A stretch of 64,000 nt of DNA, taken from positions 9,007,083-9,071,082 of the forward strand of contig CM046845.1 of NCBI GenBank assembly GCA_025618425.1, in the 5' to 3' direction. The translations under genes were made by a program, and so were the position numbers. Below, piece by piece: positions 47,581-57,769 of this stretch. The notes beneath the pieces are model-generated. The model was given only the letters and a program-made list of their open reading frames with translations. It searched no databases and was not told where the DNA came from. The DNA is from Heliocidaris tuberculata. Taxonomy: Eukaryota; Echinodermata; Echinoidea; Camarodonta; Echinometridae. Numbering within the stretch: the stretch's first letter is position 1; every line of letters starts with the position of its first letter.

Positions 47581-48159
47581 CGAGCGATCGCCAATAGGGT
47601 AAAAATGCCCGGATGCAGGTATCGGGGTGCGTTTGCTATGCAATGTGGGACAGCTTTTGTGACCTAGTTACTTCCGGAATCTGACCGGTCGGTGAATGAC
47701 CCGGCGGCCGTGCATAACCTCTCAAATCAGCTTTCCAAGATACGGCTTTGTCATTTAAGTCTCGAACAGAGCCGTCCGCAGCGGGCACCCGTCGTCGCTT
47801 TCTGCCGGACGCCTCCCGGTCGCAAGGCTCAATAACGCTGTAACATTCAGCGGCTCTCTGTACTAGCCATTCCAATTCGAGTTTGCGTTTTCCGTTGCAT
47901 GGAATGCCTCTTTCTGTCAGAAAAGCTTTCAGCTGCAGAACGGTCATATTCTTGAAGTCTTGAGAAACGCTCGCCATGACAATTCTACGATTACCTTAAC
48001 TTTTATTAGATAAGTTTGAAGAAAAATTCCTGAAGTGTGTACCGCGGTTACTGTAACTTAGCATCCGTATACACCGGAAGTACACAGGTCCCGGAAGTTG
48101 AATGAGAATTCGCCAAAAACGGTACATCCGGGCATTTTTACCCTATTGGCGATCGCTCA
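47581..48159 (-). mobile_element. 579-bp DNA transposon carrying a SAP-domain ORF
   Basis: Terminal inverted repeats of 35 bp (47581-47615 and 48125-48159) match at 34 of 35 positions. They begin with GAGCGATCGCCAATAGGG and run to AAAATGCCCGGATG. AATT flanks both ends (47577-47580, 48160-48163), a likely 4-bp target duplication, and the insertion interrupts a MITE whose uninterrupted order is known from paralogues. The interior is more GC-rich than the surroundings and contains one ORF on the minus strand. The near-identical ends indicate recent activity. I cannot assign a superfamily from the termini. Confidence 0.82.
47636..47977 (-). CDS. SAP-domain protein encoded inside a small transposon (113 aa)
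   Basis: Minus-strand ORF, start ATG at 47977-47975. Residues about 12-44 read MTVLQLKAFLTERGIPCNGK then RKLELEWLVQRAAE. This is the helix-loop-helix SAP motif pattern: hydrophobic, LK-FL--RGIP--GKK-L-L-WLV. SAP domains bind AT-rich or structured DNA. A basic patch GRKRRRVP (about 58-65) may be a nuclear localisation signal. The C-terminus has no recognised domain and stops at the 3' end region of the element. Such N-terminal SAP domains occur on larger transposon-encoded proteins of marine invertebrates, so this may be the first exon or a truncated form of a bigger protein. Expression is unproven. Confidence 0.6.
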   Translation of the reverse strand: MASVSQDFKNMTVLQLKAFLTERGIPCNGKRKLELEWLVQRAAECYSVIEPCDREASGRKRRRVPAADGSVRDLNDKAVSWKADLRGYARPPGHSPTGQIPEVTRSQKLSHIA

Positions 48160-48426
48160 AATTCTTTCATGATAATCTTCCAAACTGACATAAAAAGATT
48201 AAGAAAGCTCACAAGTTATGGTTTTACCTGTGCCAGAAATCACCCTTCTCTTTATTGTGAAATGAAGGAATCTGTTTGCGTTTCAGGATAAAAAAAAACA
48301 CAGAACTTCCTAGTCCGAATACATCGTTCAGCCTTCAAATTCTTGGGTAGGGTAGATGTGCGGTGGCCTTATGAATTAAGGGATTCTTTAAATCTCATAT
48401 TATGTTTTCTACTCCTTCCATTACAG

Positions 48427-48576
48427 TGTCTCCTGTCTCTGCTCTACCTGTTTGCCCAAAACATCGGTCAGCTCATCAACTACTTCAGCTTCGTCACCTG
48501 GTTGGCTACAGGGACGTCCATCGCTGGTCAGCTGTACCTCAGGCGGAAAGCACCGGACATGGCCAGGCCCGTTAAG
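48427..48576 (+). CDS. SLC7A8-like: SLC7 transporter, coding exon 8 (residues 368-417)
   Basis: The acceptor is TCCATTACAG; donor GTGAGC at 48577; phase 0 on both sides, 50 codons. Encodes helix 9 (CLLSLLYLF), AQNIGQLINYFSFVTWLA, helix 10 (TGTSIAGQLYLR) and the cytosolic RRKAPDMARPVK. The QLINY-SF and GQLYLR words resemble y+LAT, and KAPD-ARPVK is the standard family loop. Confidence 0.95.
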
Positions 48577-48699
48577 GTGAGCATGGTGACCCTTTTAGTG
48601 GCTTCTATCATTTCTTGAAGAACTATAGTAATAATGATATTATTAAACTGTTCTTGTATAGTGCATATCACATTATGATACAACTCCCTATGTTATGGA

Positions 48700-49015
48700 T
48701 ATTATTACCCTGGCTTTAGCTCTGGCGGCCGTAATCAGCGCACAGTGCATAATCCTGCCATGTACCCATTTAGCACCTGGGTGGAGAGAAACAACTTCAG
48801 ATAAAATAGCATACACACCTGAGGGGTGATTCACTAACAGCTAAAATCAATTTTTAAGTGAGATACAATCAATTTTCTGATGATTTGATTGGTCTACAGC
48901 TTTCAAAAATTGATTTTAGCTGTTAGTGAATCACCCCCCCCCCCCAGGCAGAGGTTTGAACCCTCAACCTTTGATTGAGAGTCAAGAGAATGAACCACTA
49001 TACCATGGTGCTCCC
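48700..49015 (-). repeat. tRNA-derived SINE (minus strand), interrupted by a MITE
   Basis: On the minus strand the A box TGGTATAGTGG (complement of 48995-49005) and B box GGGTTCAAACC (complement of 48953-48963) stand at tRNA spacing. The body and the tail GCTAAAGCCAGGGTAATAAT match the SINE at 1922-2165. A 115-bp palindrome (48823-48937) interrupts it. Confidence 0.75.
48823..48937. mobile_element. Palindromic MITE nested in the SINE
   Basis: GGGGTGATTCACTAACAGCT and AAAATCAATTTTT are mirrored exactly by AAAAATTGATTTT and AGCTGTTAGTGAATCACCCC. It has a short centre, adjoins a C-run and contains no ORF. Confidence 0.85.
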
Positions 49016-49318
49016 ACTATGGACCCTATAGCCTTGTTCGTACATTACTCTGTAAACTTTCTTTGAAAAAGAAGAAGAAACTCCATTTGAAAGAAAAACC
49101 ACTCTTAATTAGATTGAAAATTCATGTATGTTGAGATTGCATGAAATAGAAACGTATAGACAGATTCGGTTTCCTTGGTTTCTAGGTCTAGGAGTACTGT
49201 AGTGCTTTGTCCACAATAGCTTAGGGCCATCCAAGAGCATAACAGGAGATGATTCAATGTCTTAGGTCTAATCAGATAGACCCATGGCCGTACCTGAACT
49301 AAAAGCGTGACTATTTTT

Positions 49319-49980
49319 AGCTCATCCGGCCCGAATGGGCCAGATGAGCTTATGCCGTGGCGAGGCGTCCGTCGTCCGTCGTCCGTCCACAATTTCAAAA
49401 TGCTTCTTCTTCGCCATTTCTTACCCGATTTTAATTCCGTTTGCTTTATATGATAGCACTAGGTGGGGGATTCGAAACTTCTACACAGAATTTTGAAACT
49501 CATTAAATATGCTAATTTATGCGCATTTCTCAAAAATCACAAAAATTGCTTCTCCTTCCTCATTTATTGACCGATTTCGATTTTTTTTTGTTCCATCTGA
49601 AAGACTTTCATGAGGTTCATTGAACTTCTACACAGAATTTTGAAATTTTGTCTACAAAATTATTTATGCTAATTTATGCGAAATTTATTAAAAAGATCAC
49701 AAAAATGGCTTCTTCTTCCTCATTTATTGACCGATTTCGATTTTTTTTTTTGTTCCATTTGAAAGACTTTCATGAGGTTTATTAAACTTCTTGGAATTTT
49801 GAAATTTTGTCTAGAAAATTATTTATGCTAATTTATGCGAAATTTATTACAAAATCACAAAACTTGCTTCTTCTTCCTCATTTATTGAGGAAGACTTTCA
49901 TGAGGTTCATTGAACTTCTACTCGGAATTTTGAAATTTTATCTAGAAAATTATTTATGGTAATTTATACAAAATTTATTT
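49319..49980 (+). repeat. Hairpin + (CGTC)n head + diverged ~146-160-bp tandem units
   Basis: A hairpin at 49319-49350 (AGCTCATCCGGCCC, loop GAAT, GGGCCAGATGAGCT; 13 of 14 pairs) precedes CGTCCGTCGTCCGTC. Units then start at 49415, 49561, 49721 and 49879 (CATTT-TT-ACCGATTT). The first unit shares AACTTCTACACAGAATTTTG and GGTGGGGG with the array at 28053, so the two are distant relatives with different hairpins. The fourth unit is incomplete. Confidence 0.75.
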
Positions 49981-51114
49981 TAACTCTTTGCCCTGTCCAT
50001 TATGAAACCCATGGCTGCTGGATTATTTCAAAGGCTATACCTTTCTACATGATTTCTGTCGACATCATCGACAGAACCGAGAACCCAGAAGTGACAGTGG
50101 TCAACAATAGCGGGTTATGAGCTAATAAAGACTTGAAACAGTGAGGGACAATGCACTGAAGCCACCCTTAAATGTCCCAACCTTAAAATTCTTTTTTTAC
50201 ACCAATGCATAACTTATGTCATTCAGTGCTTTTCTCTTTTATTACAAATCTTAACCTTCAAATCTCTCTCAATAAAGATTTCACAGTTGGTAGAGATACC
50301 TCACCTTGACTAACTTTATGCTTTATTTCAAATTTCTCTGTCACACAGTAAAACAATTAAAATTTACATTCCCCAAAATCTTTTAACTGAAGTCGTGCAA
50401 CTTGAGTTGTCAATTTCCAGACTTTCATTCATATCTACATGTCACTGTCTCCTTCCAAAACCACATTTAGCCAGATCTGCAATAGGCACTTCATCATCTG
50501 TACATGCATGTAACCAATACATGTACATTTCATCGATTCATTACAATGTCTACTGTGTTCAAAGTACAAATTGCATCAATTTCTTTGCTGCATGCCGGAT
50601 GAGCGCCACATCATTGATGTGCTAGTTTTATTTGGCATACTTGATGGCCCCCCAGTAATGGCCACTGAACACTTCCATGTGTATCTCTCCGAATTGGAGT
50701 ATAAAGTAGATGAAGAAAGAATGAAAAGCTAGTACCAAAAAGAGCATACTGGAAAACTGTCTGCTATAAATTCAAAAGGAACAACAAGAAAAAAAAAGAA
50801 GATTAACTGAAAAATACTGAAATTCATATCAGATTATTAGGAACTGATCCAATGTGCATGACAAGTTGGGGGGAAAAATAATCATATAATGAATAGGCTA
50901 GGCTTTGGAGCAGGTGCAAAACTCATTGTAGCTATTCTGAAACTGGAATATATTTCATCCTACATTTACTTTAGAATTACTGGAAGAATATGGTAGGCAT
51001 AGACACTTTGTTCTGGTTTTTATCTCAGCACTCCCCTAAGAACAGCTATGAGCATAAAGAAAGGATCACATTATACCAAATATCACATGCCTCATTAACT
51101 CTTAGCGATATTAA

Positions 51115-51594
51115 AGTGATTGATTAACTTTGTGAAAAATTGTAAAATTAGCTCAAATGCCAGTGAATTGTGTGCAGTCCTCTAACTACATATATAATTA
51201 AGGATATGTGAAAGTATGAGAGAAAATGGAACCCGTTTACTATCCTAAAAAAGAGAAAATCGCGATCAATCGCTAGCACAAGTCGCTCGGCTTCTTCGCT
51301 GCGCTGCAGTCACAAAAACCAAGCACCAGCGCTTGGCGATTTCAGAGCGGGTTTCCAGCCCGTACGGTATTCTGTGATAGAGCGAGGTATGCCAACCATA
51401 AGAGTTCTTTAGGGTTCGGTGGTACTCTATCCCGACATCAATGTTCAATCGTAAATATCTTGATATATAAACGACCGATCAGCTTATAAAACTCAGGCGA
51501 TTCTTGTCTGAGCTAAAGGTTTGCAATTATGATTACAGCATTAGCTGGAACAGTGATTTTTTTTTTCAATCCTGGGCAAAGTTAATCAATGCCT
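51115..51594 (-). mobile_element. 480-bp TTAA element carrying a conserved 60-codon ORF, copy 1
   Basis: TTAA at 51111-51114 and 51595-51598. The ends are AGTGATTGATTAACTTTG and CAAAGTTAATCAATGCCT. A GC-rich core (about 51255-51450) carries a minus-strand ORF (51448-51266) beginning MNIDVGIEYHRTL. It is nearly identical, in reverse orientation, to 54081-54561. I do not recognise the ORF. AG-starting ends and TTAA fit Kolobok-type MITEs by inference. Confidence 0.8.
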
Positions 51595-52809
51595 TTAAGT
51601 GAACTGGAAAGAACATTGCATTCCAAAACTTCCTCCAAGATTTCAAGGACATACAGATAGGTATTTGCTAGTGGTATGGTGCAGACTAAAAGCCCTTTCA
51701 AGATTAGTTTTGTAATGTGACTCAAGACACTGGCCGCAGTCATTTCAGTCCAACTACTGTACCAGCATGTAACTAAGTATGGAAATGAACCTTGAACCTC
51801 ACTGAGTCATTACAGATAGACTACCAGCAACTTTTTTTGAAATGACTGAAGTATTGAAATGGAATACTGTAATTCTGTGAAATCTATACTTAATTACGTT
51901 TTTTATAATCATTTTTAAGACAAGCTCCTTCCGTCTGTTTCTTTTGGTATGATAGTCAGATGGGGAGTAGGCACAAAAATAGAATTTTGAATTAGATTAA
52001 GGAATTGATCTTCCCTTAAAAAAGAGAGAAAGAGAGAATGAAAAAAAAAATCAATAAGTCTCCCAACCAAACTGTTGTATTAACAACGAGTTGTTTGTCC
52101 TGTAGTGGATCATTAATGAACTTGAGTCGTGGCGGTCTCTCACAAGAATGTTATCATTATAATATATGAAGAATCTACTATTTCATGCTGATTGCTACAA
52201 AAGCTCAAACAATCTACCACAGTGTTCTGCAGCCCATCCCCTACTTGTAAGACCATAATACCCCTTTCATCGACCCCCAAGAGCGCATAATAGGAGCAGA
52301 ATAAGAGCATTATAGGACTTTATGAATTATATCCGCATCAAAATAATGCACATTGTTTTAGGCCTGCTATTGTGGGCCTAATACTCGCATTTTCCTGCAA
52401 ATGCTGGGTTTATGAACACGATAATGCAGACCTGGCATTATTATGGGCATAGTACTCACATTTTCCTGCGAATGCTAGGTTTGTGAATGTGACCTAGCAG
52501 TATGCTACCTCTATCAGTCAAATTCCATTTGATTTCCCACATGTACACCATGGCAACTTTTTCACAGATAATGCTATTGATTCAGGTTTCAGTTTTAAGG
52601 GGCAATTGTAATCTGATCGTAAAAAGGACCTTGTAATCATCACACTTTAGGGGACATGATATCACTGTTGTTCAAGTCAATGATTATGTTTTCGTTTAAT
52701 CCAAATCACGAAACTACAACATTCAGATGTCGAGGATATCATTTTTTTTAAAGTCTTGCTTACACTTTGAAATGATCCCTACCCTAATAAATCAAATTGC
52801 AGATCTCCT

Positions 52810-52928
52810 GGGGAGCGTTTCATCAAGTGTTTTGTCAGTGATTTTAACCGACAACTGTTATAAGCTACTGAAATCCTTGCATCTGATTGGCTGAGAGCAA
52901 ATTTGTTGGTAAAAATCACTGACAAAAA
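52810..52928. mobile_element. Palindromic MITE, right end truncated
   Basis: Starts GGGGAGCGTTTCATCAAGTG and continues as in 47345-47482 through GATTGGCTGAGAGC to AAAATCACTGACAAAA, where the terminal ~20 bases are missing. Confidence 0.8.
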
Positions 52929-54080
52929 ACTATAATGCACTTTAAGCAAAAAAAAAAAATCATGTTCAGAAACTATCAAATGCTGCATGACAAGAGCATT
53001 GCTTTTAAGAGCACCCATTCAGAATCATGTGGGATCCATTTTAGAACGCTAGCACGACATGGATGTTATTCTTTCGACAAGTTAGACACATATATATATG
53101 TATATATATATGGTCTGTCTTTATTTATGTTCTGCTACATCCCAGACATTTTGGAATGTTGCCAAATTCAATTAGCGTTTGGCACCTTGCCCATAGACAT
53201 GCATAGCATACATACCCTATTTGTCTATTAATTCACAATAGACGAGGTCTCACATGCTCTCACGCATTGCAGAGCATGTCCCCACTTCCAGGCTCTGTTT
53301 CCATTGCTCTTTCACTTTGACTGTTTTCTTTGTCTGATTGATTTTTGGTACCTTTTTTTTTTTAATTGATAAAAAAATATGTAATTAAAACCATATTGCA
53401 GCTTAAGAGCTGAATCATTCATAATCATGAATAATACGAAGTAAAATACAGAACTATTTACAAGAATAAAACAAGCATTATTACATCGTAAAATGAGCAG
53501 AATGGTGCACAAAATGAAGAGAGAGAGAGGGAGGAAGAGAGAAAGAGAGGGACAATAACATAGTGAGAGGGAGGGGGAGAATGAATCATACATCATATTG
53601 AAAAACTAAATTGAAAGCAATTTTAAGTGAAACTGAGAGTAAATTCAGACTCATCAAAAGTAGGCCTACTAGTATGAATTTACATATCAAAAAAAAAAGG
53701 GGGGGGGGGGAGAGGGCAAAAAAAAGAAAAAGAAATGAGAGTTGCAGATAATGTCTGAGATCATGTATGTTTGAATCATGGGTGCCATGCTGCAGGGCTG
53801 GATAGCTGCCTCCTAGATGCTGCGTGTACATGTACTTGAATCACCAATGATGACAATTCAATTTGAGTCATATTCGTGGGAAGCTAATTAGAAAAAAACT
53901 ATGCTGTCATGACTGACATGTGTGAGTGGTTCTAGTGCTAGAGTATCACTTGCTCAGTACGTGGGATTGCATCATGAAAGTACCCCAGCCATATTTGGAT
54001 ATATTCAGAATTTCTCTGGCATTATATCCCATGACAGGATACTACAGAACATGAATGTTTTATATTTCCTATTTGTTTAA

Positions 54081-54561
54081 AGTGATTGATTAACTTTGTC
54101 CAGGATTGGAAAAAAAAAATCACTGTTCCAGCTAATGCTGTAATCATAATTGCAAACCTTTAGGTCAGACAGGAATCGCCTGAGTTTTATAAGCTGATCG
54201 GTCGTTTATATATCAAGATATTTACGATTGAACATTGATGTCGGGATAGAGTACCACCGAACCCTGAAGAACTCTTACGGTTGGCATACCTCGCTCTATC
54301 ACAGAATACCGTACGGGCTGGAAACCCGCTCTGAAATTGCCAAGCGCCGGAGCTTGGTTTTTGTGACTGCAGCGCAGCGAAGAAGCCAAGCGACTTGCGC
54401 TAGCGATCGATCACGATTTTCTCTTTTTTAGGATACTAAACGGGTTCCATTTTCTCTCATACTTTCACATATCCTTAATTATATATGTAGTTAGAGGATT
54501 GCACACAATTCACTTGCATTTGAGCTGATATCACAATTTTTCACAAAGTTAATCAATTCCT
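54081..54561 (+). mobile_element. 481-bp TTAA element carrying a conserved ORF, copy 2
   Basis: TTAA at 54077-54080 and 54562-54565. The left end is AGTGATTGATTAACTTTG and the right end ends AAGTTAATCAATTCCT. The plus-strand ORF 54228-54431 has the same first 40 codons as the 51448-51266 ORF and then reads AKRRSLVFVTAAQRRSQATC. Third-position differences (for example TAC/TAT, ATT/ATC, CTG/CTA) leave the protein unchanged in the first 40 codons. Function unknown. Confidence 0.8.
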
Positions 54562-55215
54562 TTAATTGGTTCATGAAGTATGCTCTGAAGTACAAAGTAT
54601 ATATAATCAATTGATTTTATTGTTACATTACATTCGATCTGCAATGGAATATGATGATTGTTGATAGATGTTGGTGTTTTAGACTTGTGAAGAATGCATG
54701 TTAGTATACATAACACAAAGTGCAAATATTGAATTATTGACAGTTAGGTCTATTGTGTTGAACGAGGGATTCTTCATGTAATGTCAATAAGGTTGAAATT
54801 AAATGCTGGCTTTGCAGTATGAGTTGTATGAAACATGTTGTAGATTTAAACAGGGCATTGATAAATGTAAAGGTACAGGTTACTGCTGGAAATTAAAAAG
54901 CATAAAAACATTTTTTGGATTTCTTTCTTTTTTATTTGCATGTGTTCACCTCTATGTATTCAACTTGGTTAAGACCCCTCCCAATAAAGAAACCTCTGAA
55001 ATGTGAAATTTCAGGGGGCTTGACTTGATGTTAATATGATACTTGAATAGGGATACGGCTCTTCCCTTTGAGGAATAATTCTTTTTTTTACAATCCCCCC
55101 CCCCCCCCCAAAAAAGGGAAATTTTTTTTTTGGTGGTTTTGGGGGTAAGCTATCACTTGCTGTTCTGCAAGCTGCTTCAGACCTTCGTACTGTTACCAAA
55201 ACAGGTATTGTTTTT

Positions 55216-56505
55216 GTCTCGCCTGCATAGCACAGCGAGACTATAGGCGTTACTATTTCTGAGCGAGACTATAGGCGTTACTATTTCTGACTTCGTCGTG
55301 AGCGGCGTCTTTAAACAGGCCCCTGGGAGCCGGGGGTGCTGGTGGTACTGCATCACCTCTCGATTTTTTGGAGGGGGTGCAGAGCACCCCCTAGAAGGCT
55401 GAGGATGCTGGGGGTGCTGCAGCACCCCCAGATTTCTATGGGGATACTTACCCCAGACGTTACTTAAATATAGAATAAGTGTATAAGATAGTATTTTCGA
55501 AGGTTCACCATTTGAAAGAAATTGTAACTTTATGTTGCATAGCTAAATCCCTCGATTATATTTCTCCTGAAATTTCGTTGATTGGTCTCCATTGAGGAAG
55601 AAGTGAGAAGAAAAACGTTAATCAATTTTCAAAACTCAAATCTGTATGGGTTGATGCAGTGCTTGCTTGCAAACTTTTTTCTGTAAGTTTAATGCTTAAG
55701 AAATTGATTTTTTAAGGCTGAAAAAAATACTGACAAAATTAACACTTGCAGTTTCGTGTAAGTATGGGAAAGGGGTGGGGCAATTTCAAATGGGGGGGGG
55801 GGGGGTAGGGACGCAACTTCATTGTTTATCTCGGGCGCAATAATTCCTAGATAAGCAACTGAATAACAAAAATTCCGCTCACAGCACCCCCAGTAAAATA
55901 ATTGTTCCCATAGCCTGTCGGCAACAATCATGCTGTAATCACAATACTTTCTATGCATTTGAGGTAGAATCCCCAAATTCATACCACAGGTACATTTCTT
56001 AAAGGCTCAGGTCAAGTTCAAAAATGAGTTGAATCTGATGAAGGACAAAAGTCAAGAGGTCAATGGACTTTCAGTTAAAAATCACCTCACATGTAATTTT
56101 TTTTTTCTTTGAGGTAGGATCACAAAATTCAAATCACAAGTATATCTCTTGAAGGGGCATGTCATGTTTGCAAATGAGTCAGTGTAAAAGGTCAAAAGGT
56201 CAATGAAATTTCAGTGACAATCGGTTAACATGTATATGAAATAACTTTTTGTACATTTGAAGTATGATCACCAGATTCATACCACAGTTACATCCCTTGA
56301 TGTCACAGGTCAAGTTCGAAAAATAGGTCAAAGGTCAAAAGGTCAATAGACTTCATTGAAAGCTGAAGTATTAACAGCATGCACAAACAGCATTGTCTCA
56401 TTTCCAGGGATGAAATATATGTAAGATCGTCATTATTGCTTAGTATAATAAAGCTGCCAGACAGAAGTTCACATTCTCTTTTGCATAGCGAGATACAGGC
56501 GAGAC
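55216..56505 (+). repeat. Element with CGCCTG inverted ends, hairpin, 28-bp duplication and ~149-bp array
   Basis: It opens with GTCTCGCCTGCATAGC and the hairpin GTCTCGC...GCGAGAC (55216-55241), and closes with GCATAGCGAGATACAGGCG then AGAC at 56505. The terminal GTCTCGCCTG/CAGGCGAGAC (10 bp) are inverted repeats. A 28-bp unit (GCGAGACTATAGGCGTTACT) is tandemly doubled near 55234-55290. The palindrome GGGGGTGCTGCAGCACCCCC lies at 55410-55429. Three tandem units start near 55956, 56107 and 56254 (TTTGA-GTA-GATC, CATACCACAG, AGGTCAAGTTC). No protein gene. Confidence 0.7.
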
Positions 56506-56657
56506 GACGCTTGGAGTTTGCCATATTTTTCTTTGGAGTCTGAAAAAGAACTATTATAGCACCAGTCAGCTTAACCCCTTCAGTGGCTCTGCCCTTTATT
56601 TGAAAGAATATGAAAGCAGTAATTTATGTTTACCATCTTTCTCTTTACCCCAATCAG

Positions 56658-56835
56658 GTCTTCATTGGCTTGCCCATCATCTTCTTGTTAGCGTGTATCT
56701 TCTTGACCGTCATGGGTATCTATGCCGCCCCTGTTGACACCCTCATCGGTGCCGCCATCTTGCTCTCCGGGGTTCCCGTCTACTTCTTTGGAGTCTGGTG
56801 GACGGATAAACCCACCTGGATCCTCAGTGCCGTCC
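56658..56835 (+). CDS. SLC7A8-like: SLC7 transporter, coding exon 9 (residues 418-476)
   Basis: The acceptor is CCAATCAG. Encodes helix 11 (VFIGLPIIFLLACIFLTVMG), an extracellular loop IYAAPVDTLIG, and helix 12 with AAILLSGVPVYFFGVWW, then TDKPTWILSAV. GVPVYF-GV-W is the conserved family end of helix 12. The donor is GTAAGT at 56836, phase 1. Confidence 0.95.
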
Positions 56836-57769
56836 GTAAGTTTGATATTATTTTATAGAAATGATGCCTGCGAGTAAGTTACTTACACTGACTTTACTCA
56901 CTTGACTTCAAATGAAGACATACATTGTGTGTTTTATATGAGTCTCCAGATCCTTGTTATTTAATTGCAAAGAGGAGATAATTCAAGATCTATGAGCATG
57001 AGATGAGCCTGTGCGCGAACATGTATATGGTACGAAACGTTCAGTTTGAGTATGATAGGTGCACACAGGTTCATTGAGAGGTGATAGATCGTATAATGAA
57101 CAGATGAAGACATTCATTGTTTGCTTTATATTAGTCACCTAAATCCTTGTTATATGATTTTAAGGGGAGATAATTTAAGATCTATGAGCATGAGATGAGC
57201 CTGTGTACATCTATCATACGAAACAGGTCTAAGGTTGAGTACGATACATGCACACAGATTCATAGAGAGCTGATAGATGGTATAATGAAGAAATGAAGAC
57301 ATTCATTGTGTGTTTTTTATTAGTCTCCTAGATCCTTGTTATTTGATTGTAAAGAGGAGATAAAGATCCATGAGCATGAGATGAGCCTTTGTGCATCTAT
57401 CTGACGAAACACTTCTAAGATTGAGTACGATAGCCGCACACAGGTTCATCAGGAGCTGATAGATTGTATAATGAAGAAATAAAGACATGCATCGTGTGTT
57501 TTATATGAGTCTCCTAGATCCTTGTTATTTGATTGTAAAGAGGAGATGTTTTAATATTGATTGATGTCCTTATCGGTGGCAAATAAATCATGAAGTTTAG
57601 TAGGCTAATTTCTATCTTAGTCATCTTGATGCTGCTTTAAATAACCTCTCAGAGGTGACATAAAGTCCCTGTATAACAAGGCATGATGAGATTTTATTTC
57701 TTTAACCATGTCAGAACTCCACATTGCATTTAACAAGTCCTCTTCTCTCTTTCTTCATTTTCGTTTCAG
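56836..57769 (+). other. Intron 9 (934 bp, phase 1)
   Basis: Bounded by GTAAGT and TTTCAG. About 56914-57550 is a tandem array; the remaining ~220 bases before exon 10 are AT-rich with a good polypyrimidine tract. Confidence 0.88.
56914..57550 (+). repeat. ~190-bp tandem array in intron 9
   Basis: The word GAAGACAT(A/T)CATTGTGTG recurs at 56914, 57106, 57295 and about 57481 (periods 192, 189, 186). Each unit has TCCTTGTTATTTGATTGTAA, AGAGGAGATAA, GAGCATGAGATGAGCCTGTG and GCACACAG(G/A)TTCAT. A diverged single copy lies in intron 5 (41385-41560). Confidence 0.82.

Larger units (their letters stand above)
47175..48255. mobile_element. Member 4 of the ~380-bp TTAA MITE family, split by two later insertions
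   Basis: Three fragments of the family consensus appear in order: GACATTGTGAAAGAAACTGT to 47343, then about 47486-47580 (ATTTCTCGTCATATTTTGAA), then 48160-48255 (CATGATAATCTTCCAAACTG and on). The gaps are filled exactly by the elements at 47345-47482 and 47581-48159, giving a relative age order. Confidence 0.78.
43430..48426 (+). other. Intron 7 (5.0 kb, phase 0)
   Basis: Bounded by GTGAGT and ATTACAG. It is packed with mobile elements: TTAA element (43461-43833), possible larger TTAA element (43838-44770), palindromic MITE (45832-46087), intact palindromic MITE (46943-47103), a broken TTAA MITE (about 47175-48255) with a palindromic MITE (47345-47482) and the SAP transposon (47581-48159) inside it. 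44775-45830 and 46090-46940 show nothing I recognise. Confidence 0.87.
48577..56657 (+). other. Intron 8 (8.1 kb, phase 0)
   Basis: Bounded by GTGAGC and AATCAG. Contents: minus-strand SINE with nested MITE (48700-49015), hairpin-headed array (49319-49980), inverted pair of TTAA elements (51115-51594, 54081-54561), truncated MITE (52810-52928), GA tract (53518-53580), a decayed shared fragment (55146-55190) and the CGCCTG-ended array element (55216-56505). 49990-51110 and 51600-52800 have no gene or repeat that I can name. Confidence 0.85.

Noticed and set aside
51255..51450. Known snRNA or 5S rRNA in the GC-rich core of the 480-bp element
   Set aside because: I compared it mentally with U1, U2, U4, U5, U6 and 5S hallmark segments and found no match.
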